From Planctomycetota bacterium (GTDB lineage: Bacteria > Planctomycetota > UBA1135 > UBA2386), in the NCBI GenBank assembly GCA_020638695.1, contig JACKIB010000001.1:186001-250000 (forward strand): DNA of 64,000 nt, in the 5' to 3' direction. Position 1 is the stretch's first letter; each line of letters starts with the position of its first letter. The translations under genes and the position numbers were made by a program. Below, piece by piece: positions 55,406 through 63,857 of this stretch. The notes beneath the pieces were generated by a model. The model saw nothing but the letters and a program-made list of their open reading frames with translations. It was not told the origin of the DNA and searched no databases.

Positions 55406-56940
55406 TGGGAATCGGACTGACCATCGTCTTCGTGCTGCTCGCCGCCGTGGTCGTGTACGACCTGGTGCAGACCAAGCACGCGATCCTGCGCAACTTCCCG
55501 ATCATCGGGCACTTTCGCTACCTGCTCGAGGCGGTCGGACCGGAGCTGCGCCAGTACATCGTCACCAACAACGACGAAGAGCGCCCGTTCAGTCGTGACC
55601 AGCGCCGTTGGGTGTACGCCAGCTCGAAGAAGCAGAACAACTACTTCGGGTTCGGCACCGACAACGACATGGAGTTGTTGCCCAACTACCTGATCGTCAA
55701 GCAGTCCGCGTTCGGCTACCCCTCGCCCGAGCCCGGAACGGAAGGCTACGACCCAGAACACCGCATTCCGTGCGCCAAAGTGCTCGGAGGGTTCCGCCAG
55801 CGGCGCAAGGCGTTCCGCCCCGAATCGATCCTCTACGTGTCGGCGATGAGCTTCGGCTCGCTGAGCGCTGCGGCGGTCGAGGCGATCGACCAAGGTTGCG
55901 CGCGCGCTGGCGCGCTGCACAACACAGGAGAGGGCGGGATCGCGCCATTCCACGATCACGGCGCGGGGCTGATCTATCAGCTCGGTACCGGCTATTTCGG
56001 CTCGCGCGACGAACACGGTCGGTTCGACCTCGAACGCTGCTTGGCGACCATCGCGGCGCACGACGTCCGCGCGATCGAGATCAAGCTGAGCCAGGGCGCC
56101 AAGCCCGGACGGGGCGGGGTGCTCCCGGCAGCCAAGGTCACGCCACAGATCGCCGAGATCCGCGGGGTGCCGGTCGGTCGCGACGTGATCAGCCCGGCCA
56201 ACCACACGGCGTTCCACGACCCCGACAGCCTGCTCGACTTCGTCGAACTCCTGGCCGACCGCACCGGTTTGCCGGTCGGCATCAAGTCGGCGATCGGCGA
56301 CCTGTCGTTCTGGGAGGAACTCTGCCGGCAGATGGCGACCACCGGTCGCGCCATAGATTTCCTGACCATCGACGGCGGAGAGGGAGGGACCGGCGCGGCG
56401 CCACTGGTGTTCAGCGATCACGTGTCGTTGCCGTTCAAGCTGGCGCTGACCCGCGTGTTCCCGCTGCTGGTCCGCAATGGCCTCGACCCACACATCGTGG
56501 TATTCGGCTCCGGCAAGCTCGGCTTCCCACAATCGGCTCTGCTGGCGATGGCGCTCGGCTGCGACATGATCGGCGTGGCCCGCGAAGCCATGCTGGCGAT
56601 CGGCTGCATCCAGGCCCAACGCTGCCACACCGGGCACTGCCCGACCGGGGTCGCGACCCAGAACCGCTGGCTCATGCACGGCCTCGACCCGACCCACAAG
56701 GGGCACCGGCTGGCCAACTACCTGGTGGCGCTGCGCAAGGAGATCGAATGGCTGGCCCACGCCTGCGGCCAACCGCACCCGGCACTCGTGACACCGGACC
56801 AGCTGGAGATCCTCGACCACCGCTTCAGCGGCCGCAGCGCCCGTGAGGTGTTCGGCTACGAGATGGGCTGGGGCCTGCCCGGCGCGGCCGACCAACAACG
56901 CCTGCGCACCGGCAACCCAGGGCTTCGCGCCACGGAATGA
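55405..56940 (+). CDS. FMN-binding glutamate synthase-like family protein
   Basis: 511 residues. An N-terminal membrane helix (IGLTIVFVLLAAVVVYDLV) precedes a glutamate synthase alpha-subunit-like FMN domain: MSFGSLSAAAVEAIDQGCAR, LHNTGEGGIAPFHDHGAGLI, IEIKLSQGAKPGRGGVLPA, IDGGEGGTGAAPLVFSDHVS and the cysteine cluster CIQAQRCHTGHCPTG, which in GltB binds a 3Fe-4S cluster. The glutamine amidotransferase domain is absent, so it is not a classic GOGAT. Overlaps TetR by one base. Substrate unknown. Confidence 0.92.
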   Translation: MGIGLTIVFVLLAAVVVYDLVQTKHAILRNFPIIGHFRYLLEAVGPELRQYIVTNNDEERPFSRDQRRWVYASSKKQNNYFGFGTDNDMELLPNYLIVKQSAFGYPSPEPGTEGYDPEHRIPCAKVLGGFRQRRKAFRPESILYVSAMSFGSLSAAAVEAIDQGCARAGALHNTGEGGIAPFHDHGAGLIYQLGTGYFGSRDEHGRFDLERCLATIAAHDVRAIEIKLSQGAKPGRGGVLPAAKVTPQIAEIRGVPVGRDVISPANHTAFHDPDSLLDFVELLADRTGLPVGIKSAIGDLSFWEELCRQMATTGRAIDFLTIDGGEGGTGAAPLVFSDHVSLPFKLALTRVFPLLVRNGLDPHIVVFGSGKLGFPQSALLAMALGCDMIGVAREAMLAIGCIQAQRCHTGHCPTGVATQNRWLMHGLDPTHKGHRLANYLVALRKEIEWLAHACGQPHPALVTPDQLEILDHRFSGRSAREVFGYEMGWGLPGAADQQRLRTGNPGLRATE

Positions 56941-56955
56941 TCGCCCGTCCGTGGC

Positions 56956-57315
56956 GCAGACTCCTAACGGGGCTTCGCCCCAGCCCGACGAGCGGTGGTC
57001 GGATAGCATCTTGCTCCTGGCTCGAACGAGGTCGCATCGGCTTACGCCCGGCGCCCTTCAATGCCCGCATCTCGCGGTTTCGGCTCTCTGCCTGTCGGAG
57101 ACCTCGACACTTCACGTCAACTCGCGCCACCTTCGCGTGGCCTCGCTTATGCCAGGTCGTCCGCCGTTTGGCCTCGCGTCTGCTCTCGCGGGAGGGGGGA
57201 GTTCTGCTTGTCTCGACCGAAACTTGACTCAAATGCCCCGGCTTCGCCGGGCCTAGGCCTCTAGCCCGGACCGACGCAGCCACATTTGCTGCGAGCTTCA
57301 GACGAGGGGCACTAG
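56956..57315. repeat. non-coding island with fold-back elements between convergent genes
   Basis: It starts with GCAGACTCCTA, followed by a GGGG; the same 11 bases plus GGGG occur at the left boundary of repeat A2 (44825-44840). Two tight hairpins, GGGGC-TTC-GCCCC (56969-56981) and CCCGGC-TTC-GCCGGG (57237-57251), bracket about 255 bp of less GC-rich, T-rich sequence with no gene on either strand. The right edge is the family A arm at 57283-57315. The 426-bp gap 56941-57366 holds no convincing gene. Confidence 0.5.
57283..57315. repeat. family A terminal arm with CTAG tip (A6)
   Basis: Read on the minus strand it is CTAGTGCCCCTCGTCTGAAG and continues CTCGCAGCAAAT; it matches the left end of A3 (44997-45028) at all but one of about 32 positions. 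A second CTAG lies at 57261-57264, giving a possible 55-bp mini element with a GCAGC/GCTGC stem. No full partner arm was found. Confidence 0.7.
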
Positions 57316-57366
57316 TTGGGTGACTCCGACGCCGCGAGCTCGGTCGTCGACGGTCGCCACGCCACC

Positions 57367-59031
57367 TCACAGCCTGAGGTACGTGCCGCCGTTCTCCTCC
57401 GCGAGACGGCGCATGAAGTCGGATTCGGCACCACCCCCCATGTAGAGCGTGTTGATCCGCACCGAGCTGTAGCGGTTGGTGTCGCGGATCAGATCGAGGA
57501 TCGCCTGCGGGTCTTTCAGTTCACCGGCGGTGGGCTCGCCATCCGACAGCACGAATACCTCGTCGACCGGCACGCCATAGCGGGCGCCGAGGCGCAGGGA
57601 GCGGATCCCCAGGGCCTCCTTCAACGCACCGAACAGGTTGGTCGCGCCCCGCGGCACCAGCTTGTCGAGCATCTGCGCGAGCCGCTTGCGCTGGGTGGGC
57701 GCGGCCGGAACCAAGTCGCGCCGCCACCGAGTGACGTCGGTAGCGAACGTGATCACGTTGAACCGCGCGTCCCGGGGAAGCCCTGCCACGGCCTTCACAA
57801 GCTCGCGCTTGGCCATGTCCAACCGGGTCAAGCCATCTGGCATCTCCGGATCCTCGCGGCGCGGCAGGAAGCCGGCCTTCATGCTGCCGGAGGTGTCGAT
57901 CACGAACACCACGTTGCTGCCCCGCACCGGCAGGCCGAAGAATCCGGCCGAAGTCCGGGTGCCCGCGAGCGGCTTCTTCGGTGCGACCTCGAAGGTCGGT
58001 TCGACCTGCTTCCAGAATGCGCGCCACTTCTCCGGTTCGTTCGCCGGAATCAGCGCACCGGTCAGCGAACGCAGCGCTTCCCCGGCGGCTTCGGTCAGCC
58101 GGCGCGACACCCGCGGGTCTCCGGCCGCGGCAGCGGCACTGCGCTCCAGGATGCCGATCAGTGCCGGCACCGCGGCCGCGCTGCGCAGCTCACCGAGGAA
58201 CCCGACGATTTCGAGGTCGGTGCGCCAGTCGGTGCGGCCGAGCAGCTCGATCGATTCATGCAACGCCGCACGCAGATCCGCGGTGTCGATCCCGGTGGGA
58301 TGCCTGCCGATGGTGACCCGCACGCCACGGATCAACGCGAGCGCCACGATCGCGTCACGCTCCGCGCGCATCGCCGTGACCAGCACCCGCAGCGCTCTCG
58401 GATGCCGGCCCGATCCGAGCGCTTCCGCCGCCGCCAACCGCACGACCGTCGCCGAATCGCCGAGTTGCCGCTGGAGAGCCGGCCGCACCACTCCGAGATC
58501 CATCGCCCCCAGCGCCAGGATCGCCGCCGCGCGCATGCCGACCTCATTGCCGCCCGGCCGCCGAAACCAAGTGAAGTCACCGGCCGCGGCGCGCATCAGG
58601 ATGTACGCGGACGCCGTGTCGCCACAGCGGACCAACGCCAAGTGTGCCGGGTGACGCACTGCCGCGTGCGTCCGTCCCACTTCCGCCGTGTCGTCGACCA
58701 GCCCGAGGCTGGCCAGGCGCAGCATCCACCACAGCACTGCCGGCTGTCGCGCAGCCACGCCGTGCGCGAGCAGCGCACGCAATGCTCCCCCGTGGGTCAG
58801 GTCCGGCGAACCCGAGCCGCCGACCCAACCCTTGCCGTAGCGCGGATCCACCTTGCCGCGCGACACCGCCCGATCTTCGAGCCGCAGCTCCCCCTTGTCG
58901 TACGCCGTGACCCAGCGAGCCAACACCGCCGGGAGCGCGGGCCGCCCCTGGCCTGCTGCCGGTGGCGCTGCAGCGGCGGCCCACAGCCCTAGCAGAACCG
59001 GCCAGCAGCGAAGGAGCGTGCGGAGCACCAT
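57367..59031 (-). CDS. secreted HEAT-repeat / von Willebrand factor A domain protein
   Basis: 554 residues. Signal peptide LLRCWPVLLGLWAAAAAPPAAG. Residues ~60-330 are helical, HEAT-like repeats (NEVGMRAAAILALGAMDLGV, ATVVRLAAAEALGSGRHPRA, WRTDLEIVGFLGELRSAAAV). The VWA domain (about 370-554) has a complete MIDAS: DTSGSM (379-384), Thr464 (GATNL) and Asp497 (LSDGEPT). VWA domains bind proteins through a metal ion. The pair HEAT+VWA is common in planctomycete secreted proteins. The ATG at 59031 is divergent from the GST gene. Confidence 0.88.
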   Translation of the reverse strand: MVLRTLLRCWPVLLGLWAAAAAPPAAGQGRPALPAVLARWVTAYDKGELRLEDRAVSRGKVDPRYGKGWVGGSGSPDLTHGGALRALLAHGVAARQPAVLWWMLRLASLGLVDDTAEVGRTHAAVRHPAHLALVRCGDTASAYILMRAAAGDFTWFRRPGGNEVGMRAAAILALGAMDLGVVRPALQRQLGDSATVVRLAAAEALGSGRHPRALRVLVTAMRAERDAIVALALIRGVRVTIGRHPTGIDTADLRAALHESIELLGRTDWRTDLEIVGFLGELRSAAAVPALIGILERSAAAAAGDPRVSRRLTEAAGEALRSLTGALIPANEPEKWRAFWKQVEPTFEVAPKKPLAGTRTSAGFFGLPVRGSNVVFVIDTSGSMKAGFLPRREDPEMPDGLTRLDMAKRELVKAVAGLPRDARFNVITFATDVTRWRRDLVPAAPTQRKRLAQMLDKLVPRGATNLFGALKEALGIRSLRLGARYGVPVDEVFVLSDGEPTAGELKDPQAILDLIRDTNRYSSVRINTLYMGGGAESDFMRRLAEENGGTYLRL

Positions 59032-59152
59032 CGGTGGCCCACAGGTTAGCAGAACCGCGGCCCGCTGTCCGCGCGAGTCACTTCCCGACCGACAGCATGG
59101 CGCGACAGTCTCCTCTTCCGCCTGGCACGCCGACCGCTACCCTCAGCAGACG

Positions 59153-59776
59153 ATGGAACTGATCCTCGGCAACAAGAACTACTCGTCCTGGTCGATGCGC
59201 GCCGGCCTGGTGGCCAACGCTTTCGACCTGCCCCTCGAACTCACGACCATTTGGCTGGACGAGGACGGGGCCGAACGACGCAAGCGCGACTACTCGCCGG
59301 CAGGTTTGGTGCCGATCCTGATCGACGGGGACTTGACGGTTTGGGATTCGCTGGCGATCTGCGAGTACCTCGCGGAGAAGTTCCCGCACCGCGAGCTGTG
59401 GCCGGTCGATACGCAAGATCGCGCGCGCGCCCGCTCGCTGTGTTGCGAAATGCACTCCGGGTTCAGCGCGCTGCGCCAGCAGCTACCGATGAACATCCGC
59501 GCGCGCAAAGAGCCGCGCACCTGGCCTGCGGAGGTGCAACGCGATGTTGCCCGCATCCACGAGATCTGGGCGGAGGCGCGTGGCCCGTTCCTGTTCGGCA
59601 AGTTCAGCATCGTCGACGCCTACTTCGCGCCGGTTGCCTGCCGCTTCCGCACCTACCAGGTCGACGTGCCGGACGCCGCGGCGGACTACTACGAGGAGCT
59701 GCTCGCGCACGACGCGGTGCGCGCTTGGACCCAGCTGGGTCTGGCCGAATCCCACCACATGTCCCGCTACGACTGA
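59153..59776 (+). CDS. glutathione S-transferase family protein
   Basis: 207 residues. The N-terminal thioredoxin-like domain (ELILGNKNYSSWSMRAGLVA, NAFDLPLELTTIW, PAGLVPILIDGDLTVWDSLA with the cis-Pro and the SLAICEYLAEKFP helix) and an all-helical C-terminal domain (FLFGKFSIVDAYFAPVACRF) are both evident. The exact substrate is unknown. Its stop overlaps the start of the peptidase gene (TGATG), so they form a transcription unit. Confidence 0.92.
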   Translation: MELILGNKNYSSWSMRAGLVANAFDLPLELTTIWLDEDGAERRKRDYSPAGLVPILIDGDLTVWDSLAICEYLAEKFPHRELWPVDTQDRARARSLCCEMHSGFSALRQQLPMNIRARKEPRTWPAEVQRDVARIHEIWAEARGPFLFGKFSIVDAYFAPVACRFRTYQVDVPDAAADYYEELLAHDAVRAWTQLGLAESHHMSRYD

Positions 59777-61911
59777 TGCTCAGGTCCGCCGTCGCGGCAA
59801 CCGTGCTGAGCTGCGTCGTCGCCTGCACCGTGCCGACCGTGTGGCCCGGGAGTCCCCCCTGCCCGATGACCGTTCACCCGCCCATCGCCCCACGCCAGCC
59901 GCACACCACCACGGTGCACGGCCGGACTCTGAGCGACGACTATTTCTGGTTGCGGCAGCGCGACGATCCAGCGGTGCGCACCTACCTCGAGGCCGAGAAC
60001 GCCTGGACCGACCGGGTGCTGGCGCCGACAGAGGAGCTGCAGCAACGCCTGTTCGCCGAGATCAAGAGCCGTATCCGCGAGACCGACATTTCGGTGCCGT
60101 ACCGCCTGCGGCGGTTCGTCTATTTCAGCCAAACCGAAGCGGGCAAGCAGCACGTCACCTACTTCCGCCGCCCGGCCGACGCGCCGGAGGACTCGGCCGA
60201 CGAGGTGCTGCTCGACGTGAATCGGCTCGCCGAGCACGAGAAGTACCTCGCGGTCGGCACCATGCGCATCAGCGTCGACGACAACCTGCTGGCCTACACC
60301 ACGGACAACACCGGATTCCGCGACTACCTGCTGCACGTGCTGGACCTGCGGACCCGGCAACCGGTGGCGGAGACGATTCCCCACGTCCGCTCCGTGGCGT
60401 GGGCCAACGACAACGCGACGCTGTTCTACGTGGTCGACAATGCCGCCAAACGACCGTACCGATTGTTCCGCCACCGCCTCGGCACCGATCCGAGCACCGA
60501 CACGCTGGTGTACGAGGAACGCGACGAACGCTTCCGGCTCGACGTCCAGCGCACGCGAAGCGGGCGCTTCGTGCTGCTCGAGGCGTTCAGCCACACGACG
60601 GCCGAGATCCGAGTCGGCTCGGCGGACCACCCGGAACAGGGCTTCCGCGTCGTCGCCGAGCGACGACAGGATCACGACTACCGGGTCAGCCACCGCGGCG
60701 AGTCGTTCTACATCCGCACCAACGACCGGGGGCGGAACTACCGCTTGGTGACTGCGCCGGTTGCCGACCCCGGCCCTGCGAACTGGACCGAGGTGGTGCC
60801 GCATCGCGACGACGTGATGCTCGAGCGCGCGCGCTGCTTCCGCAACTTCTGCGTGCTCACCGAGCGGACCGGCGGCCTCACTCGCCTGCGATTCCTGACC
60901 GACGACGGCCGCGATCACTATCTGGCACTTCCCGAGCCGGTGTACCAATTGGTGTCGGGCGACAACCACGAATTCGACGCAACCGAGTATCGGTTCGTCT
61001 ACCAGTCGCTCACCACGCCACCGTCGGTGTTCGATTTCCACGTCGCCCGACACACCCGCAAGCTGCTCAAGCGCACCGAGGTGCTCGGTGGCTACGACAA
61101 GGACGACTACGTCGCCGAACGCGTGCATGCCGTCGCTGCGGACGGCACCGCGATTCCGATCTCCATCGTGCACCGCCGCGACGTGCCGCGCGACGGTACC
61201 GCGCCACTGTTCCTCACCTGCTACGGCGCCTACGGCTTGCCGCACCCGATCGCGTTCTCGCACGCGCTCCTCAGCCTGCTGGAACGCGGAGTGGTCTACG
61301 CCATCGCCCACGTGCGCGGCGGTAGCGACCTCGGCAAGCACTGGCACGACGCCGGCCGCATGCACCAGAAGCGGAACTCGTTCACCGATTTCATCACCTG
61401 CGCCGAGCACTTGGCTCGCGAAGGCTACGCCGATTCGCGGCGGATGCTGGCCGAAGGCGAGAGCGCCGGCGGACTGCTGGTCGGCGCGGTCGTCAACATG
61501 CGCCCAGACCTGTTCGCCAGCACGATCCTCGACGTCCCGTTCGTCGACGTGCTGAACACCATGCTCGACGAATCGCTGCCCTTGACGGTCGGCGAATTCG
61601 AAGAATGGGGCAATCCGAAGGTCGAGGCAGACTTCCGCTACATGGCGAGCTACTGCCCCTACACCAACCTGCAACCGCACGCCTACCCGGCGATGCTGGT
61701 GCGCACGTCTTTCGAGGACTCGCAAGTGATGTACTGGGAGCCGGCGAAATACGTCGCCAAGCTACGCACCCTCAAGACCAACGAGACGCCGCTGCTGCTC
61801 TACACCAACATGTCCGGCGGACACTCCGGCTCGTCGGGCCGCTACGACGCTTGGCGCGAGGTGGCGTTCGTGTACGCCTTCGCGCTCTGGACCCTCGGAA
61901 TCGACGAGTAG
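59776..61911 (+). CDS. prolyl oligopeptidase family peptidase (oligopeptidase B-like, S9A), lipoprotein
   Basis: 711 residues. The N-terminus (AVAATVLSCVVACTVPTVWPG) is a lipoprotein-type signal with VVAC. The propeller (about 60-420) begins HPPIAPRQPHTTTVHGRTLS, DDYFWLRQRDDPAVRTYLEA. The alpha/beta-hydrolase domain carries Ser563 (GESAGG), Asp648 (RTSFEDSQVMYW) and His683 (GGHSG), the complete triad. It cleaves short peptides, probably outside the cytoplasm. ATG at 59776 overlaps the GST stop. Confidence 0.94.
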   Translation: MLRSAVAATVLSCVVACTVPTVWPGSPPCPMTVHPPIAPRQPHTTTVHGRTLSDDYFWLRQRDDPAVRTYLEAENAWTDRVLAPTEELQQRLFAEIKSRIRETDISVPYRLRRFVYFSQTEAGKQHVTYFRRPADAPEDSADEVLLDVNRLAEHEKYLAVGTMRISVDDNLLAYTTDNTGFRDYLLHVLDLRTRQPVAETIPHVRSVAWANDNATLFYVVDNAAKRPYRLFRHRLGTDPSTDTLVYEERDERFRLDVQRTRSGRFVLLEAFSHTTAEIRVGSADHPEQGFRVVAERRQDHDYRVSHRGESFYIRTNDRGRNYRLVTAPVADPGPANWTEVVPHRDDVMLERARCFRNFCVLTERTGGLTRLRFLTDDGRDHYLALPEPVYQLVSGDNHEFDATEYRFVYQSLTTPPSVFDFHVARHTRKLLKRTEVLGGYDKDDYVAERVHAVAADGTAIPISIVHRRDVPRDGTAPLFLTCYGAYGLPHPIAFSHALLSLLERGVVYAIAHVRGGSDLGKHWHDAGRMHQKRNSFTDFITCAEHLAREGYADSRRMLAEGESAGGLLVGAVVNMRPDLFASTILDVPFVDVLNTMLDESLPLTVGEFEEWGNPKVEADFRYMASYCPYTNLQPHAYPAMLVRTSFEDSQVMYWEPAKYVAKLRTLKTNETPLLLYTNMSGGHSGSSGRYDAWREVAFVYAFALWTLGIDE

Positions 61912-61913
61912 CC

Positions 61914-62357
61914 GTGATCTTCAGCAAGCGCTACCGCTACCGGTTCGGCGATATCGACGACGCCGGCATCGCCTACTACCCGGCACTGCTGCACTACTTC
62001 CACTGCGCGTTCGAGGATTGGTGGAGCGACGGACTGCACACCAGCTACCCCGATGTCCTACACCGCGAGAAGCTCGGCTTGCCGGCAGTGCACTTGGAGT
62101 GCGACTTCTTCGCACCCATCGCGTACGGCGACGAGCCGGCGATCCATCTGGGGATCTTGCGTCTCGGCACGAGTTCGGTCGAATTCGGCTTCTGGATGAC
62201 CAAGGACGACCAGCCGCGCCCACTCAACCGCGCACGCATCACCACGGTCGCGGTCGACATGGACAGCATGGCCAAACGCCCGTTGCCGGATCGCTGGCGC
62301 ACCGCATTCGCTGCGTTCCAGATCTCCGAGGAGGAGTTCCCCAGCGGACGAGCGTGA
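61914..62357 (+). CDS. hotdog-fold acyl-CoA thioesterase (4HBT family)
   Basis: 147 residues from a GTG at 61914, two bases after the peptidase stop. The hotdog signature is visible at the N-terminus: YRYRFGDIDDAGIAYYPALL, with the catalytic-position Asp, then LGLPAVHLECDFFAPIAYGD and RITTVAVDMDSMAKRPLP. Such proteins hydrolyse acyl-CoA thioesters. It is the third gene of the GST/peptidase/thioesterase set. Confidence 0.9.
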   Translation: MIFSKRYRYRFGDIDDAGIAYYPALLHYFHCAFEDWWSDGLHTSYPDVLHREKLGLPAVHLECDFFAPIAYGDEPAIHLGILRLGTSSVEFGFWMTKDDQPRPLNRARITTVAVDMDSMAKRPLPDRWRTAFAAFQISEEEFPSGRA

Positions 62358-62394
62358 GCCGCGGCGACGGTAGCGGATTGGGGGCTTGGTTGTC

Positions 62395-62422
62395 GGGTGG
62401 GTGTGGGTGTGGGTGTGGGTGG
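62395..62422 (+). repeat. GGGTGT tandem tract (G-quadruplex-type)
   Basis: Five GGG runs in 25 bases (62395-97, 62399-401, 62405-07, 62411-13, 62417-19), separated by T or TGT, meet the usual G-quadruplex pattern. It lies 38 bases after the thioesterase stop codon, on the coding strand. A short C/T/G repeat (cttgggc units) follows to 62458. Confidence 0.7.
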
Positions 62423-62459
62423 CTCTTGGGCTCTTGGGCGCTTGAGCGCTTGGGCTCCG

Positions 62460-62603
62460 GAGCTCCCTCAACCTCGAGCTCTGAAGCCGCGGGGCTCTCC
62501 ACGGCCCCGTCGCCGTCGGCATCGGTCCGGGCTCGCTTCGCTCGGCTAGAGCGACCGATGCCGACGGCGACGGGGCCGCGGGAGAGCAGGTGGGGTCTGG
62601 GGG
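62460..62603. repeat. family C palindromic REP-like element (C1)
   Basis: Perfect inverted arms of 24 bp (GGCCCCGTCGCCGTCGGCAT...) around a ~25-base loop that itself can fold, plus an outer CTCTCC/GGAGAG stem. It is a direct copy of 63858-64000, with one indel and one substitution over 143 bases. It lies upstream of the RAYT gene. Confidence 0.9.
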
Positions 62604-62759
62604 TGGAAGGCCGTGCGTTCTGATTGAGCACTGACCGGATCGTGTTGCGCCGGCGAGTGGTGATGCGTGAGGTGATCGGTTGATGAGCCACACTCGAGTG
62701 GATCGATTCGATGCGGCTGGGCCCGCGTTACATGTGAAAACATTGAGTCGTGACTTGAC

Positions 62760-62789
62760 TTGCCGTGACTTTGTTCGTAGAACTATGCT
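62760..62789 (+). promoter_or_regulatory. possible promoter of the RAYT gene
   Basis: TTGCCG (62760-62765) and TATGCT (62784-62789), 18 bases apart, each match consensus at 4 of 6 positions. They lie in the only AT-richer part (62730-62800) between C1 and the transposase start at 62807, giving a very short leader. Weak evidence. Confidence 0.3.
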
Positions 62790-62806
62790 CTAACAAGGGC
62801 AGGGTG

Positions 62807-63490
62807 ATGCGGATGAAGCGATCGAAGGACAACACGGGCCTGCTGCCGTTCCCTCGCATGAACTGGGGAGGTCGGCGCAAGGGAGCAGGGCGCAAGCCGA
62901 AGGGCGACAAGGCCGGGGTATCGCATCGAAGTCGTGCGGCGTTGGCCTCGCGGTTTCCGGCGCACGTGACGACACGGCTGGTGCGCGGGCTTCCGTCGTT
63001 GCGCAGCCAGGGCGCGTACGCGGTCCTGCGCGCAGCGTTCGCGAAGGGCTGCGAATGCAATGGCTTTCGCCTGGTGCACTACTCCGTGCAGGGCAACCAC
63101 CTGCACATGATCGTCGAGGCGAACGACCGCTCGTGCTTGTCGCGCGGCATGCAGGGGTTGTTGGTCCGCATCGCCCGGGCCTTGAACCGGCTGTGGCGTC
63201 GCGTGGGCAAGGTCTTCGCCGACCGCTACCACGACCACATCCTCCGCACGCCCCGCGAAGTGCGCCACGCGCTGGCCTACGTGCTCAACAACGCTCGCCG
63301 CCACGGCGTGCGGTTGGCACAGGAGATCGACTGGTTCACCTCGGGATGCTGGTTCGACGGTTGGCGCGAGAAGCTGACGAGCACGCTGCCCCCAGGCCTC
63401 ACCAAACCGGTCGCACGCGCCCGCAACTGGCTACTCAACATCGGCTGGCGAAGACACGGCCTGATCGGCCACCACGAAGTCCCCGGCTGA
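62807..63490 (+). CDS. REP-associated tyrosine transposase (RAYT, Y1/IS200-like)
   Basis: 227 residues from the ATG at 62807, with AGGG upstream. Basic head with GGRRKGAGRKPKG (about 21-33), then the Y1 core: HUH-type histidines His98 and His100 in HYSVQGNHLHMIVEA, conserved helix MQGLLVRIARALNRLWRRVGKVF, and catalytic Tyr158 in HALAYVLNNARRHG. RAYTs act on REP-type hairpins; copies of family C palindromes flank it (C1 upstream, C3 and C2 downstream), the expected arrangement. No terminal features of a classic insertion sequence are seen. Confidence 0.92.
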   Translation: MRMKRSKDNTGLLPFPRMNWGGRRKGAGRKPKGDKAGVSHRSRAALASRFPAHVTTRLVRGLPSLRSQGAYAVLRAAFAKGCECNGFRLVHYSVQGNHLHMIVEANDRSCLSRGMQGLLVRIARALNRLWRRVGKVFADRYHDHILRTPREVRHALAYVLNNARRHGVRLAQEIDWFTSGCWFDGWREKLTSTLPPGLTKPVARARNWLLNIGWRRHGLIGHHEVPG

Positions 63491-63520
63491 AGCCCCCATC
63501 GCACTCCCACACCCCCAGGA

Positions 63521-63609
63521 CTCCCCACTCCCTCGCGGCCCCGTCGGCATCGGCTTCGGTCGCAACTTGCCTTGGATCGAAGCCGATGCCGACGGGGTCG
63601 TGAGGGGAG
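63521..63609. repeat. family C-related palindrome (C3)
   Basis: Inverted arms GCCCCGTCGGCATCGGCTTCG / CGAAGCCGATGCCGACGGGG-type (about 21 bp) around a ~19-base loop, with outer CTCCC/GGGAG. It shares the core GTCGGCATCGG with C1/C2 but has one GTCGCC unit less and a different loop. It lies 30 bp after the RAYT stop codon. Confidence 0.8.
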
Positions 63610-63654
63610 CCCTCGCGGTTCTAGAGGTTGAGGCCGACCGAGCCCAAGACCCCA

Positions 63655-63825
63655 CGACCCCACGCGGCGCTCGTCGACCGCGCCGCACCTCGAACCCCAA
63701 ACCGTAGTCCTTCCCCGGCACCGATCGGCCTCGACCGACTGGGTCGGGCGCAGCCTCGCCGCGTCGAAGTGGACCGTCCGTCCGCTGCGCAGCGCGACGT
63801 TGCCCAGCAACACGGACTCGGAGTT
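63655..63825 (-). pseudogene. frameshifted C-terminal remnant of a Gfo/Idh/MocA-type oxidoreductase
   Basis: On the minus strand, 63825-63721 reads NSESVLLGNVALRSGRTVHF-DAARLRPTQSVEADR, which resembles the C-terminus of planctomycete Gfo/Idh/MocA dehydrogenases (…VLLGNVALR-x-G-x-x-x-x-W/F-D…, then EAD). After EADR the frame shifts by one base: the alternative frame gives KDYGLGFEV, the expected tail. There is no stop, and upstream coding sequence ends near repeat C2. It is a broken, 5'-truncated fragment. The family match is from memory of the motif. Confidence 0.55.
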
Positions 63826-63857
63826 GTGGTGGTGTGGTGTGGCGGGGCTCGACCCCT

